Below are positions 53,600 to 63,149 of a DNA stretch of 64,000 nt, one piece after another. This DNA is from Paraescarpia echinospica. Its lineage: Eukaryota; Annelida; Polychaeta; Sabellida; Siboglinidae. The notes under the pieces were generated by a model, which had not been told where the DNA came from, made no database searches, and saw nothing but the letters and a program-made list of their open reading frames with translations. Position 1 is the first letter of the stretch. The number at the start of each line of letters is the position of its first letter. The stretch covers positions 10,127,637 through 10,191,636 of the forward strand of contig CM034543.1 in NCBI GenBank assembly GCA_020002185.1, given 5' to 3'. Both the position numbers and the translations under genes were made by a program.

Positions 53600-56112
53600 A
53601 CCGATTCATACATTCCGAACTACTGTTGTACATTCATTGGTAAGAAATATTGAAATGCCTTAAACATTATTACAGCAGTTTTTAATTTGACTAAATCTGG
53701 TATAAGAATACGCAGATTGTAAAATAGTATATTAATTTTGTATGATCGAGTCTCTTGGCACCACAAAGTAATATTATAATCCTTTTCTGTAATAAAACTA
53801 AACATTGAACATTTGTAGCATTCGTGTACCCCAAACTTCTGCACAATACATAATATAAGACATGAAAAGAGAAATGTACAAAATATGCATACCACGTTTG
53901 TTAATCAAGAAACTGGCCCTGTACATGATAGCACATCTCTTTGACAGTTTAGATCTTACTAAAAAATAAGATTTTTTCAGTTTAACTTGTCATCAATCAT
54001 TACACCTAAAAATTGTGTTGCATTTACTCTACTGATTATTTCTTTATAATTTTTTACAGACATATCAGCAATCAACTTCCGACTTCCAAAAATCATGTAA
54101 TTAGTTTGTATTACATTAAGAGATAATCGATTAACAGAAAACCACACCTGGAGTTGCTCTAGTCCATTATTTATAATTCGAACACATTAATTTAAGTCCC
54201 TATGAGCACATAATATGTTTATATCATCGGCAAATAAAATAAACTTAAACACCTTTGAAACTTTACAAATGTCATTAACGTACATGATAAATAAATTTGG
54301 TCCAAAAATGGAACCGTGTGGAACACCACACGACACATTTTGTATTTCTGAATAACAATTATTACAATTGACAAATTGTTTTCTATTTTCTAAATAACTC
54401 TGTGTCCATTTATGTGCGACACCACGTACATCATAGAAGTGTAATGTATACTCAGTATACCGTGATCAACAGTGTCAAAGACTTTCTTTAGGTCAATAAA
54501 CATTCCAATGGTATACTTGTTGTGTTTTAGGGAGTTTGTAATTTCTTATGCCAATTCTAAAATAGGCTCAGTTGTTGACATATTAGATCTAAAACCATAC
54601 TGACTTGGACTGAGTATATTGCACTTATTTAGGAAAATGTCCATCCTGTCATCATAATGACAGGATGGACATTTTCCTAAATAAGTGCAATATACTCAGT
54701 CCAAGTCAGTATGGTTTTAGATCTAATAGTTTGTCCAGAATTTTTTAGAATTGTGGTAATAATGATTTTGGCCTGTAATTTGTAAACACATTCTTTTCAC
54801 CCTACTTAAATAATGGAACAACTTTGGCAATTTTCATCTTGCTTGGAAATACACCTGTTTGAAAGGACACATTACATGTGTGACTAAATGGCTTCATTAT
54901 TTTAGTAATTACTTTCTTTATCAAGCTCCTCATGTTAATATCAGTGTAATCAATTGATCTTTTACTTTTACAATTATGTACAGTACTTATAATTTTTAGA
55001 TCATAAACACGAATTAGAAACATAATATGTTCTACTTTCCTTTCTAAGTAATCATATGTAGTTGAATAATTTTCAGGTAAGGATATATTTTGTGCTAAGT
55101 TGGTGCCAACATTAGTAAAGAAATCTTTGTTTGAGATTCGCTTTTTGTTTTTTTATAATATATTCTTGGTAAGTTGGCTTGTTGTAACGTTTGTTAATTA
55201 CATTCTTTAATGTATATTCCAGGTTTCTTTAACATTTGTTTTCTGCTTTTCTAACAATGTGTTGTAGTAATTTTTCTCAGTAATTATTAATATAAATGTT
55301 AATTTATTTTTATACGCTTTGTATTTTTGTTCTGCTTCAGCAGATCGTGATACAATAAATGCTTTATATAATTTATTTTTCTTCGTAAAAGCACATTATA
55401 AACCTTTGGTGAACCAAGGTTTTTTGTTCAGGTAACGTTTCCTGGAAATTCTTTTCACTGGACTGTTTGTTAAATATATATATGTGTAGAAAGGAATCAT
55501 AAGCTTGATATACATCATTTGTATTTAGAACATTTTCCCAGGATTGCTGACTCAGTTCATCGGAAAATGAAGCCAATGTATCATCGTTTATCTTTCTGAC
55601 ATACTGAAACTCATTTACATTACATCTGTTTATGTTATACTCGCAAAGTGCAAAAATCGGTAAGAGGTCACTGATGTCATTGGACATGATACTACAAGTT
55701 AGATTGTAGCGCAATTCATTGGTGAATATATTGTCTATTAATGAAGTTGAGCTATAAGTGATCCTAGCAGGCTTGTCAATTAATGGGTAAAGACCCACCC
55801 TGTACATTGTGTCTTTTTTAGTATTATTATGAGTCTCATGTTTCAACAAATCTATGCTAAAGTCACCGCACACAAATATCGTTTTAATAGATTTAGCATC
55901 ACTTAAAATATATTCTATGTTTTCACAAAAGGTATCAAAGTTCGACCATGGTGGTCTGTGCATATAACCAACCACAACATTTCTGTGGTTCTTTATGGTT
56001 AATTCTACATAAATTTACTTTCCACCATTTTGGAAGATAATTCCTTATTTGTGTATGTAGCAACATAACCACCTCTTCGGATTCCTCTTGTGATGTGATA
56101 AGCATCATGATT
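53600..56112 (-). mobile_element. Jockey-superfamily LINE, minus strand, main part
   Basis: Read on the minus strand from 56112: endonuclease (HDAYHITRGIRRGGYVATYT, VVVGYMHRPPWSNFDTFCEN, IFVCGDFSIDLLKHE, LIDNIFTNEL), linker, RT (VFPSKMKIAKVVPLFK, QYGFRSNMSTTEPILELA, GVFIDLKKVFDTVDHG-like, SCGVPHGSIFGPNLF-like, ILFADDINIL near 54225) and the C-terminal region (RILIPDLVKLKTAVIMFKAF). Its 5' portion continues at 59041-59440 because an L2-type element split it. Many frame breaks. It contains a 74-bp-arm palindrome. Confidence 0.85.
54581..54728. repeat. near-perfect palindrome, 74-bp arms, no spacer
   Basis: Arms 54581-54654 and 54655-54728 are exact reverse complements except for one mismatched pair next to the centre. 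The arm begins TATTAGATCTAAAACCATAC and ends TGTCCATCCTGTCATCA. The left arm is the LINE's own RT sequence (FLNKCNILSPSQYGFRSN on minus); the right arm is the same bases inverted, replacing part of the RT just before it. Confidence 0.95.
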
Positions 56113-56459
56113 GTTTATATTATTTTATGTACTCGGGCCATTGCTGTTCACTGCATATATCACACCACTTGGCGACGTCATCAAGAAATTCTGCTTGGAT
56201 TATCACCTATATGCCGACGACGTTAAATGAGCAGAAGACGGATGTCATGGTGTTTGGTACTAAACAGAAGTTGCCACTGCTAAAAGACAGTCGTATTTTT
56301 TTACTCGACTATGACTTCAACAAATGCTCGCAACATGGGCGTTGTATTTGATCAATCCTTCAATTTGTCTAACCACATAAGTGCCATTTGCCGAACAGCG
56401 TATATGCACCACCGCAACATCAGTCGTATCAGGCGCTACCTCATAACAGATGCAACTAA
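56113..56459 (+). mobile_element. L2-type LINE, part 1 (RT to thumb), 5' truncated
   Basis: Plus-strand translation: [28 protein letters not shown] (catalytic motif), then a deletion, [38 protein letters not shown] and YMHHRNISRIRRYLITDATN. Typical L2-clade order and spacing. Inserted in the minus-strand LINE with TTATATTA on both sides (TSD candidate). Split by CR1 copy E. Confidence 0.85.
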
Positions 56460-58224
56460 CAAGATTTAACAAGATAGCCATCCAGAGAATTAACTCTAGA
56501 TGGCAGGTGGACAAGGAAGCCCTTTGGCTTATCGAGAGTCCAACCCTTTTATCTACATATATCCATCCCTTCTGAGGTATGTGTCGATTTTATTTTTAAA
56601 CATATTCACATTACTAGCACCCACACAATCATCAGATAATCTGTTCCATTCATTCACAGTCCTTTGTGAAAATGAGAACTTTCTTACGTCTAATCTACAC
56701 TGCTCCTTTACTAATGTATCTTCATGTCCTCTAGTCTTTCTATCTTTCTTAACTGAAAAAAACATATTTATATCAATATTTTCATAACCATTCAATATTT
56801 TAAACACTTCTATCTGATCTCCTCTCAATCTCCTGGTCTCTAGTGTCGTTAAACCGCATTCTTTTAGGTGTTTTTCATAACTAAGATCCCTCAGTTTTGA
56901 TATCATTTTAGTCGCTCTCCTCTGTACTCTTTTTAGCATATCTATGTCCTTCTTGCGGTATGGCCTCCACGCTTGTATACAATATTCTAAATGAGGCCTA
57001 ACTATTGTTTTGTACAGCGGTATTATGAGCTCTTTTTCTTTATATGCTATATTTCGCCTAATCAATCCAAGGATTTGATTTCCCTTTGAAGCTGCAATTC
57101 CACACTGCTCTGAAACTTTCATGTCAGCACTAATTGTCAGCTCTAAGTCTTTTTCTTTTACAGTAGTACTTAGTACAGTTCCCCCCATTGTATATTTTAC
57201 ATATTCGTTCCCATGTCCTGTGTGAAGGCATTTACATTTCCCAAAATTGAACAACATTTGCCACTTTTCAGACCATTTGATCAACCTGTCAAGATCATCT
57301 TGTAAATGTTGTTTATCTCCATCACTTTTAATCCGTCTAAACACTTTTGTATCATCTGCAAATTTCAACACCTTGCTAGCTATATCATCGTCCAAATCGT
57401 TTATATATATTAAGAATAATATAGGTCCCAGTACTGATCCCTGTGGAACCCCACTCAAAACTGATTTCCAGTTTGAAGCCTCCCCATCAACAACTACCCG
57501 TTGTCTTCTGTCAATCAGCCATTTTTCTATCCAGTTAATTATACCATTTCCTATGCCATGGGCCTTTAGTTTAAGCAATAATCTTTGATGTGGCACTTTG
57601 TCGAAAGCTTTTTGAAAATCTAAGTAGATCATATCTACTGGTGATCCATCATCTACCCACTTAGTGATATCTTCCGCACAAAAAAACGTATTTGTTATGC
57701 ATGACCTCGCTTTTAGAAACCCATGTTGAGATGGGTTTATCAAGTTACGTTTAACAAGAAAATCCACCATGTGATCTTTAGTTAGTCTTTTTAATAATTT
57801 ACAAATCACCGATGTTAAACTAATAGGTCTATAATTATTTTACTTGTTTCTCGAACCTTTTTTAAATAACGGTATAATATTTGCTTCTTTCCATTCTAAA
57901 GGAACCACTGCCTCTAATGACAAGTTGAAAACTGTTGCAAGCGGTATGCTAATTTGTTCTACAATTTCCAATAGTAGTTTTGTTGGAATACCATCCACTC
58001 CAGGTGATTTATTATCATAGCCCTAGTTTTCTTAGCTACCATTTCTGGGGTTACAATAAATAGTCTGATTCTGCCCCTTTGAACTTAGCCTCTGGTACTG
58101 GCAGTAAACTAGTGTCTTCTCTGGTAAACACTGAACTAAAATACTCATTCAGGTCTTCTGCCATTAAGAATCCTTTTGATATTATATTTCCAGCACTATC
58201 TTCTAGAGGACCGACCTTATCCTG
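56460..58224 (-). mobile_element. CR1-type LINE copy E, 5' truncated, inserted in the L2
   Basis: Minus strand. AACTAA on both sides (56454-56459, 58225-58230) is a target duplication; removing CR1 and one AACTAA rejoins the L2 coding sequence. It runs from KVQDK in the ORF2 linker to the terminal AATCTTGTTAAATCTT. Near-identical to copy B, so one of the recent copies. Confidence 0.92.
56553..57809 (-). CDS. CR1 ORF2 reverse transcriptase segment, copy E, open 418 codons
   Basis: Starts with MICKLLKRLTKDHMVDFLVK (RT fingers), then MIYLDFQKAFDKVPHQRLLL (first catalytic Asp), SGVPQGSVLGPILFLIYIND, KFADDTKVFRRIKSD (catalytic Asp pair), [33 protein letters not shown] and FSFSQRTVNEWNRLSDDC, to the natural end. 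All RT motifs are intact to the stop, but the endonuclease is absent because of 5' truncation. The upstream piece up to 58224 is frameshifted, so the protein is not made as a complete ORF2. Confidence 0.88.
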   Translation of the reverse strand: MICKLLKRLTKDHMVDFLVKRNLINPSQHGFLKARSCITNTFFCAEDITKWVDDGSPVDMIYLDFQKAFDKVPHQRLLLKLKAHGIGNGIINWIEKWLIDRRQRVVVDGEASNWKSVLSGVPQGSVLGPILFLIYINDLDDDIASKVLKFADDTKVFRRIKSDGDKQHLQDDLDRLIKWSEKWQMLFNFGKCKCLHTGHGNEYVKYTMGGTVLSTTVKEKDLELTISADMKVSEQCGIAASKGNQILGLIRRNIAYKEKELIIPLYKTIVRPHLEYCIQAWRPYRKKDIDMLKRVQRRATKMISKLRDLSYEKHLKECGLTTLETRRLRGDQIEVFKILNGYENIDINMFFSVKKDRKTRGHEDTLVKEQCRLDVRKFSFSQRTVNEWNRLSDDCVGASNVNMFKNKIDTYLRRDGYM

Positions 58225-58230
58225 AACTAA

Positions 58231-59040
58231 ATCACCTATGCACGCTTTCGTCATATGTGGTTGGACAACGGGAACGCATTACTGGCTGGAGTACTATCTG
58301 ACCTCCAGCGAATCCAAAACATGGCAGCCAGAATCATCACGTTCACATCTCGCTGTGATCACATAACTCCGGTTCTAAAAGAAGTACACTGGCTGCCAAT
58401 CAAATGCCGAATCGAGTTTAAAATACTTATTTATGTGTTCAGATGTCTGAACGGGACGGCGCCGCTGTATCTTACCAATCTGTTAACCAGGCACAATCCG
58501 GGACGCACACGTTCATCTGAACAACTTTTGTTCCATGAACGAACCTGGTCAGTTTCGGGGACAGGTCCTTTCGTATGATTGGACTTCAACTGTGCAATGC
58601 ACTGCCCGTTGCTATCAAGTGCAGCAGAACTCTGTCGGCGTTCAGAAAGACTGTTCAAAGCTCAATACTGACATTTTAAACATTTCGTTTCATTTGAGGA
58701 CATTTTACTGCATGTCTTACGTTTTATACATATAGATAATATTATATTCAGTATTTAGTTATGTATGCGTGCGTGCGTGCGTGCGTGCGTGTGTGAGTAT
58801 GTACAGGTATGCATATGTAAATAGAGTAATAATAGGTCTAATTTATAATTTATCTAATTTTATTTATTTATATACTTTATTTAATTGTTTTAGTACAACT
58901 AACTTAATTTGTTCTACATTTTATCTGAAGTTTCTTTTTTGCAGTTTCTAATAGTATACATTGAATTTTATTGTAATGCGCTTTGAGCATATTATGGATA
59001 TTGCGCTCTATAAATATTAAATATTATTATCATTATTATA
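58231..59040 (+). mobile_element. L2-type LINE, part 2 (C-terminal and 3' tail)
   Basis: After the CR1: GNALLAGVLSDLQRIQNMAA, RIITFTSRCDHITPVLKEVH, WLPIKCRIEFKILIYVFRCL, NGTAPLYLTNLLTRHNPGRT and RSSEQLLFHERT. The 3' end has GCGCTTTGAGCATATTATGG and GCGCTCTATAAATAT, then ATTATTATC, the L2 tail. A (GTGC)n tract at 58765-58795 is included. Frameshift near 58250. Confidence 0.88.
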
Positions 59041-59440
59041 TTAAAATCATCATTTAAGTCTAGTTCTATCCACGTTTCAGATATAGCTATTATATCAAAT
59101 TTTACATATAGTTCTAAAATATAGTTTTTAATCTTTTGAAAGTTTGCTTTTAGAGTTCTGGCATAAAAACGAAAATCCATTAACTTTATCGATTTTCTCA
59201 GTGAATTGTAGATTGGTGTAATACTGATATTTATACAATAAGTTATAATATACATTGTTTTCTAGGTCTATATAATTGTCAAAATCATAAGAATTATAAT
59301 TCGAGTATTTGAAGGAATTTAACAATTTAAATGTGATAACACTGCACATATGAACATAGATAGAATCTGCAGGATTTGCAATACAAGACACAATATAGTA
59401 AAATACAAAAGCGTCCGTATAACTGTCTTTGTTTTTTTGT
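59041..59440 (-). mobile_element. Jockey-superfamily LINE, 5' part (ORF2 N-terminus)
   Basis: Minus strand: NNVYYNLLYKYQYYTNLQFT, RTLKANFQKIKNYILELYVK and FDIIAISETWIE. It continues into the HDAYH segment at 56112, the L2 having split between. Confidence 0.8.
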
Positions 59441-59714
59441 ATTTGTATTTTCTATTTCGGTTATGCCATCTCATAGAAGGAGCTAATGATATTTATCGAT
59501 TTATATGCACTTCACAGTTTTTAATTTAATGTTCACCTACGTCTATATAAGAGTGCAATATTATATGTAACAATGATAGCATTTAGTGTTTTATATGAAT
59601 TTAAATATAATATATTTTTTAGTGTACTTTTCAGGCTCTGCCGCGGCAAATACATTTAACTCTTTAAGTTATTTATTATTATTATTATTATCATAATCAT
59701 CATCATCATTACAG
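59441..59714 (+). other. end of globin intron
   Basis: No gene. It ends with (ATT)n, (CAT)n and the acceptor ATCATCATTACAG. Confidence 0.6.
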
Positions 59715-59931
59715 GATGATGCAGATGGATCCTTCCATCAAGCCGCTGTTATCCAAAGTCAACGTAGACGACGTTAACAGTGCGGAGTTTGGTGCACACG
59801 CCCTAAGGGTTATGATCGGCCTTGACCTGTGTGTCAACGCACTGAATGATATCCCTCTTTTGGAGGAAATTACGTCACATCTGGCAAAGCAACATGCCGC
59901 TAGAATCGGCGTGAAGAGGGAACATTTGTTT
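59715..59931 (+). CDS. extracellular globin copy 2, second coding exon
   Basis: First base completes an Arg codon, then MMQMDPSIKPLLSKVNVDDV and [20 protein letters not shown] lead to NALNDIPLLEEITSHLAKQH. E-helix AH with the distal His, LDLC, and F-helix HLAKQH with the proximal haem-binding His are all present, so haem binding is likely. The position of CD1 Phe in copy 1 (KPLF) is Leu here (TTA 59749-59751). The donor at 59932 (TTT|GTGAGT) matches copy 1. Reading on past it gives a longer unspliced frame that I consider spurious. Confidence 0.9.
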
Positions 59932-60614
59932 GTGAGTGGAGTTGTCAGTTTCGCAGTTTCGCCAAATTACATAATTTTAGAACTATTTCATTACTGCCAA
60001 TATTTCAGTTAAGGAAAAAGCATCGTTGAACAGCTTTGTATTCGTAGTAGTATTTATATGTCCTTCTTATAATGTGGCCTTCGAACTTGCATTATGCTAC
60101 CTTACCTACTCTTTACAGGCTTCATGGTTAATAAGGCTGCAATTAATCTTAATTTGTCAAATCTCTGGCTACCCACTGATTTTTACGTTGTTCATCCCAG
60201 GTGTTCTTTCTCTTCGTCTGGTTGTCTTAGGACGACTCACGTTCAGCCTCCCTTCTGGCATCCAGGTTAGAGCCTCCAGGCAGTGGCTGTCGTTATTGTT
60301 TTCTGAAGATATGTCCAATCCATCTCCATCTTCACGTCTTTACTTCTACCCGAGTTTGAAAGCAATTGTCCAAATTATGTATAAATGATGATCCAGTTCT
60401 GATTGATGTTTTGTTCCTAGACTCAGTACTAACATTGATACTAAAGCTTTACTGCATCGACTTTTTTTAACTTGCTCCATCTTAATGTCAGTCGAAAATA
60501 ATAAACGATCCCGTAGTCATTTACGAACTTACCTTGATAGTCTAGCATTTCGACCAACCATTTTATTTCAATGCGCCGCTGAACTTGGTGCCAAAAGATT
60601 GAGGGGCAAAAGAA

Positions 60615-60680
60615 GTTATTAATATTATTAATATTATTATTGTTATTATTATTAATTATTAATATTATTATTATTATTTT
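60615..60680. repeat. (ATT)n tract before last globin exon
   Basis: ATTATT-rich low complexity 18 bp upstream of the acceptor. Confidence 0.85.
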
Positions 60681-60697
60681 GTGTTTCCTCTTTGTAG

Positions 60698-60814
60698 TTA
60701 TTATTCGAGTCAACACTTAAGGCCTTCCCGAAACTGATTGATAACTTCAACGGAGACGCCTGGTACAACTGCCTCGAACCAGTTTTCAAGGCTCTCACTG
60801 TTGACCTGCCTTAA
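60698..60814 (+). CDS. extracellular globin copy 2, last coding exon
   Basis: After TTTCCTCTTTGTAG the exon gives LLFESTLKAFPKLIDNF, GDAWYNCLEPVF and KALTVDLP then TAA at 60812-60814. G and H helices, with the Cys of WYNC that closes the disulphide to the N-terminal Cys. Exon 2 ends on a codon boundary and joins directly. Poly(A) signal AATAAA at 60915-60920. Thirty-eight residues, normal for the last exon. Confidence 0.9.
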   Translation, partial: LLFESTLKAFPKLIDNFNGDAWYNCLEPVFKALTVDLP

Positions 60815-60914
60815 GCTGTCAAATCGCATACAACGGAATTGACGGGATCATCTGAACTGTTCGTGAGCGACATTGTATATTATCACCAATGTCAAAAGCG
60901 AGTAGAGAACCCGA

Positions 60915-60920
60915 AATAAA
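60915..60920 (+). terminator. polyadenylation signal, globin copy 2
   Basis: AATAAA 100 bp after the stop; the copy 1 counterpart is at 16773-16778. Confidence 0.6.
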
Positions 60921-60998
60921 CGCGGCGATATTGATAAAAAAATGTAATAGCAGAGTTGTTATTATTATTACTTGTTATTACATTTATTATTATTGTTA

Positions 60999-61168
60999 AA
61001 AGAACATGTTCCTTAACATTCCTCACTTCAGCTGTTATTGAATGTAAATATATATAATATATATAATACATATAATATATATATATATATATATATGGAT
61101 AATGCATATATATATATATATATATTCAATAACAGCTTACATGTGGAATGGTAAGGAACATGTTCTTG

Positions 61169-61169
<1 letters not shown>
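60999..61169. repeat. foldback element with 54-bp arms and TA core
   Basis: AAGAACATGTTCCTTA through AGCTGTTATTGAATGTA at 60999-61052 is repeated inverted at 61115-61169 with about 90 percent identity. The 60-bp core is TA-rich. Non-coding; possibly a foldback MITE. Confidence 0.75.

Positions 61170-61171
<2 letters not shown>

Positions 61172-61220
<49 letters not shown>
61172..61220. repeat. (TA)n(CA)n microsatellite
   Basis: TA run to 61200, then CA to 61220. Confidence 0.95.
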
Positions 61221-61691
61221 TAGGTACAACTTACTGTTCTAAGTGACGTAGGTGCTAAGATATGGCGACATTTGTTTCTGCAACCGCCATCTTTAAAATA
61301 GGGGATGTGAATGTCACAGAAGGTCAAATGTAAAATATTTGAAATCTTAGAATTAGACTTAGAAGCTCCCGCGTCGTCCGACGCATGAGGCAGTCAACGC
61401 TCTCCAATTCGATCGGTCAGCAGTCAGGATTTTGACTTCACTCCAGCTCTTGTTCACTCGTTGACGATCTTGAAATCCATGAACCCAAAAATCTATACAT
61501 TGTCACCAAAAGTATGGCTCTAAGTTATTACAACATCAGGAAATTGGATTTGGCGGTCAGTTTTAAAGATAACCGCCAATGCAATATGCAATCACTTAAC
61601 AATGTTTATCATTTTCAAAATATGTTCCGTAGACGTGGACTATTTCAAAAATCATAACTAGATCTTGCCCGCCCTGATGTCTGGCCCATGG
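61221..61691. other. no gene recognised
   Basis: Unique-looking sequence between the TA tracts; no convincing frames. Confidence 0.5.
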
Positions 61692-61903
61692 ACTAATATA
61701 ACAATATATAGAGTTATTGAATATGTATATATATATATATAACAATATATATATTATATATACATACTATATACATATATATATGTATTATATATATGTT
61801 ATATATATTATATAACAATATATATATATACACATATATATATATAATATACATGTGTATATATTACATACATATATTATATATAATATTTATATACATA
61901 TAT

Positions 61904-61939
<36 letters not shown>

Positions 61940-61965
61940 CATATGTATATATTATATATAAAACG
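61692..61965. repeat. extended TA-rich low-complexity tract
   Basis: About 270 bp of TA and TATG/CATA combinations. Confidence 0.9.
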
Positions 61966-61988
61966 CAAGTGCCATAGCGGCGTTAGCT

Positions 61989-62033
61989 GACAACTACAAT
62001 AGGACATTGATGCACTGTCCTATTGTAGTTGTC
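61989..62033. repeat. perfect hairpin, 18-bp stem and 9-nt loop
   Basis: GACAACTACAATAGGACA (61989-62006), loop TTGATGCAC, then its exact complement at 62016-62033. It ends shortly after the TA tract. Function unknown. Confidence 0.9.
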
Positions 62034-63149
62034 TTCGTGACTTCTGACCTCTGAGACACAAGTTGAATTAATCAATCATCTTGCCATCGCCCATCTAGTT
62101 CTGATTTATTTTCCGCAGCGAATGCAGCGTGCACTCCACGCTGGATGCCATTTTAGCATCTCTTTCGTGTCACTGAGCGTAGCTTTGTCACCAAAACTCC
62201 ATATTCTTCCCGTAGGATTATACACTTTGTAGCCACCGCTTCAACAGTTGTGCTGGCTGCTTCAATAAATTCAAGACATTTACTGGGGATGCGAGAAGAT
62301 GCCTTATCCTTTGCAGATACTTTCTGGGTAAGACTTAAAGCGAATTATCTCACATCAATTAAAAGACAGTTATAATTTCAATAGTTTGTGTCCACATTTA
62401 TGGACACATGAATTAATAGGACGTCTCCAGTTAGCTTCAAGAAAGGTATGTTTATTATTGCCTGACATTGGCTTTCCAGTTTTCCAAAGCTAGATCTAGG
62501 TAGTTAAGCTACGTGTTATTCTCGAAGGTAACAGTGAGAAAGCCTATTCTTCTTCGTCAATACCTTTCCCGTGTTCTTCACCCGTGACTACCACTTCTCC
62601 CACTTGCCTATCAGCTACCTAGTAATTAACAATGACAATATCAGCTGCATCAACAGTTTTTGCTAATTAAAATTATTTAAAAACTAACTTGTCGATTTCC
62701 CTTGCCAAAATGAGGCTATGGCTTGTATGCTATCATCTTACTGACTTCATAGTGGCTGCATGATTCAGTTAGTTTCGCCCCATAGACGTAGGTAAACATT
62801 GATAAATTGTTACAAATGAATGATGACATAAATTATATGTTTTGCCTAGACACCGGCTTGCTTGTCGGCCATATACCAGCGGCAGCAGCTTCGTAGAAAG
62901 GCTGCATTCGTCTAGTAACTTCATGCTGTGTCATCAAAGTATTGATAAATTGTTACAAGTTAATGATGACATTTTCTTTGCCAAGGGGTACAAAGTTATT
63001 AGGGCTTCTAGCGACCACTGTCTTAAAAGGAATGTTTGGTTTGACTAATAGACGTTGAAACACGTGCGTATGTGCATACGTGCGTACGACTAGCTACGCC
63101 TTTGGAAGCATGCTTGGCACCAAGTACAACGATGAAAGATACCAAAAAA
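62034..63149. other. no gene recognised
   Basis: Short frames only. ATTGATAAATTGTTACAA followed by AATGATGACAT occurs twice (62798-62829 and 62940-62971), a small direct repeat 142 bp apart. Confidence 0.5.

Noticed and set aside
59716..60012. Second globin exon read on to a stop at 60012
   Set aside because: Reading past GTGAGT at 59932 loses the G and H helices, which are found intact at 60698 after a good acceptor.
60892..61327. Tyr/Ile-rich frames around 61 kb and 61.8 kb
   Set aside because: Products of (TA)n tracts.
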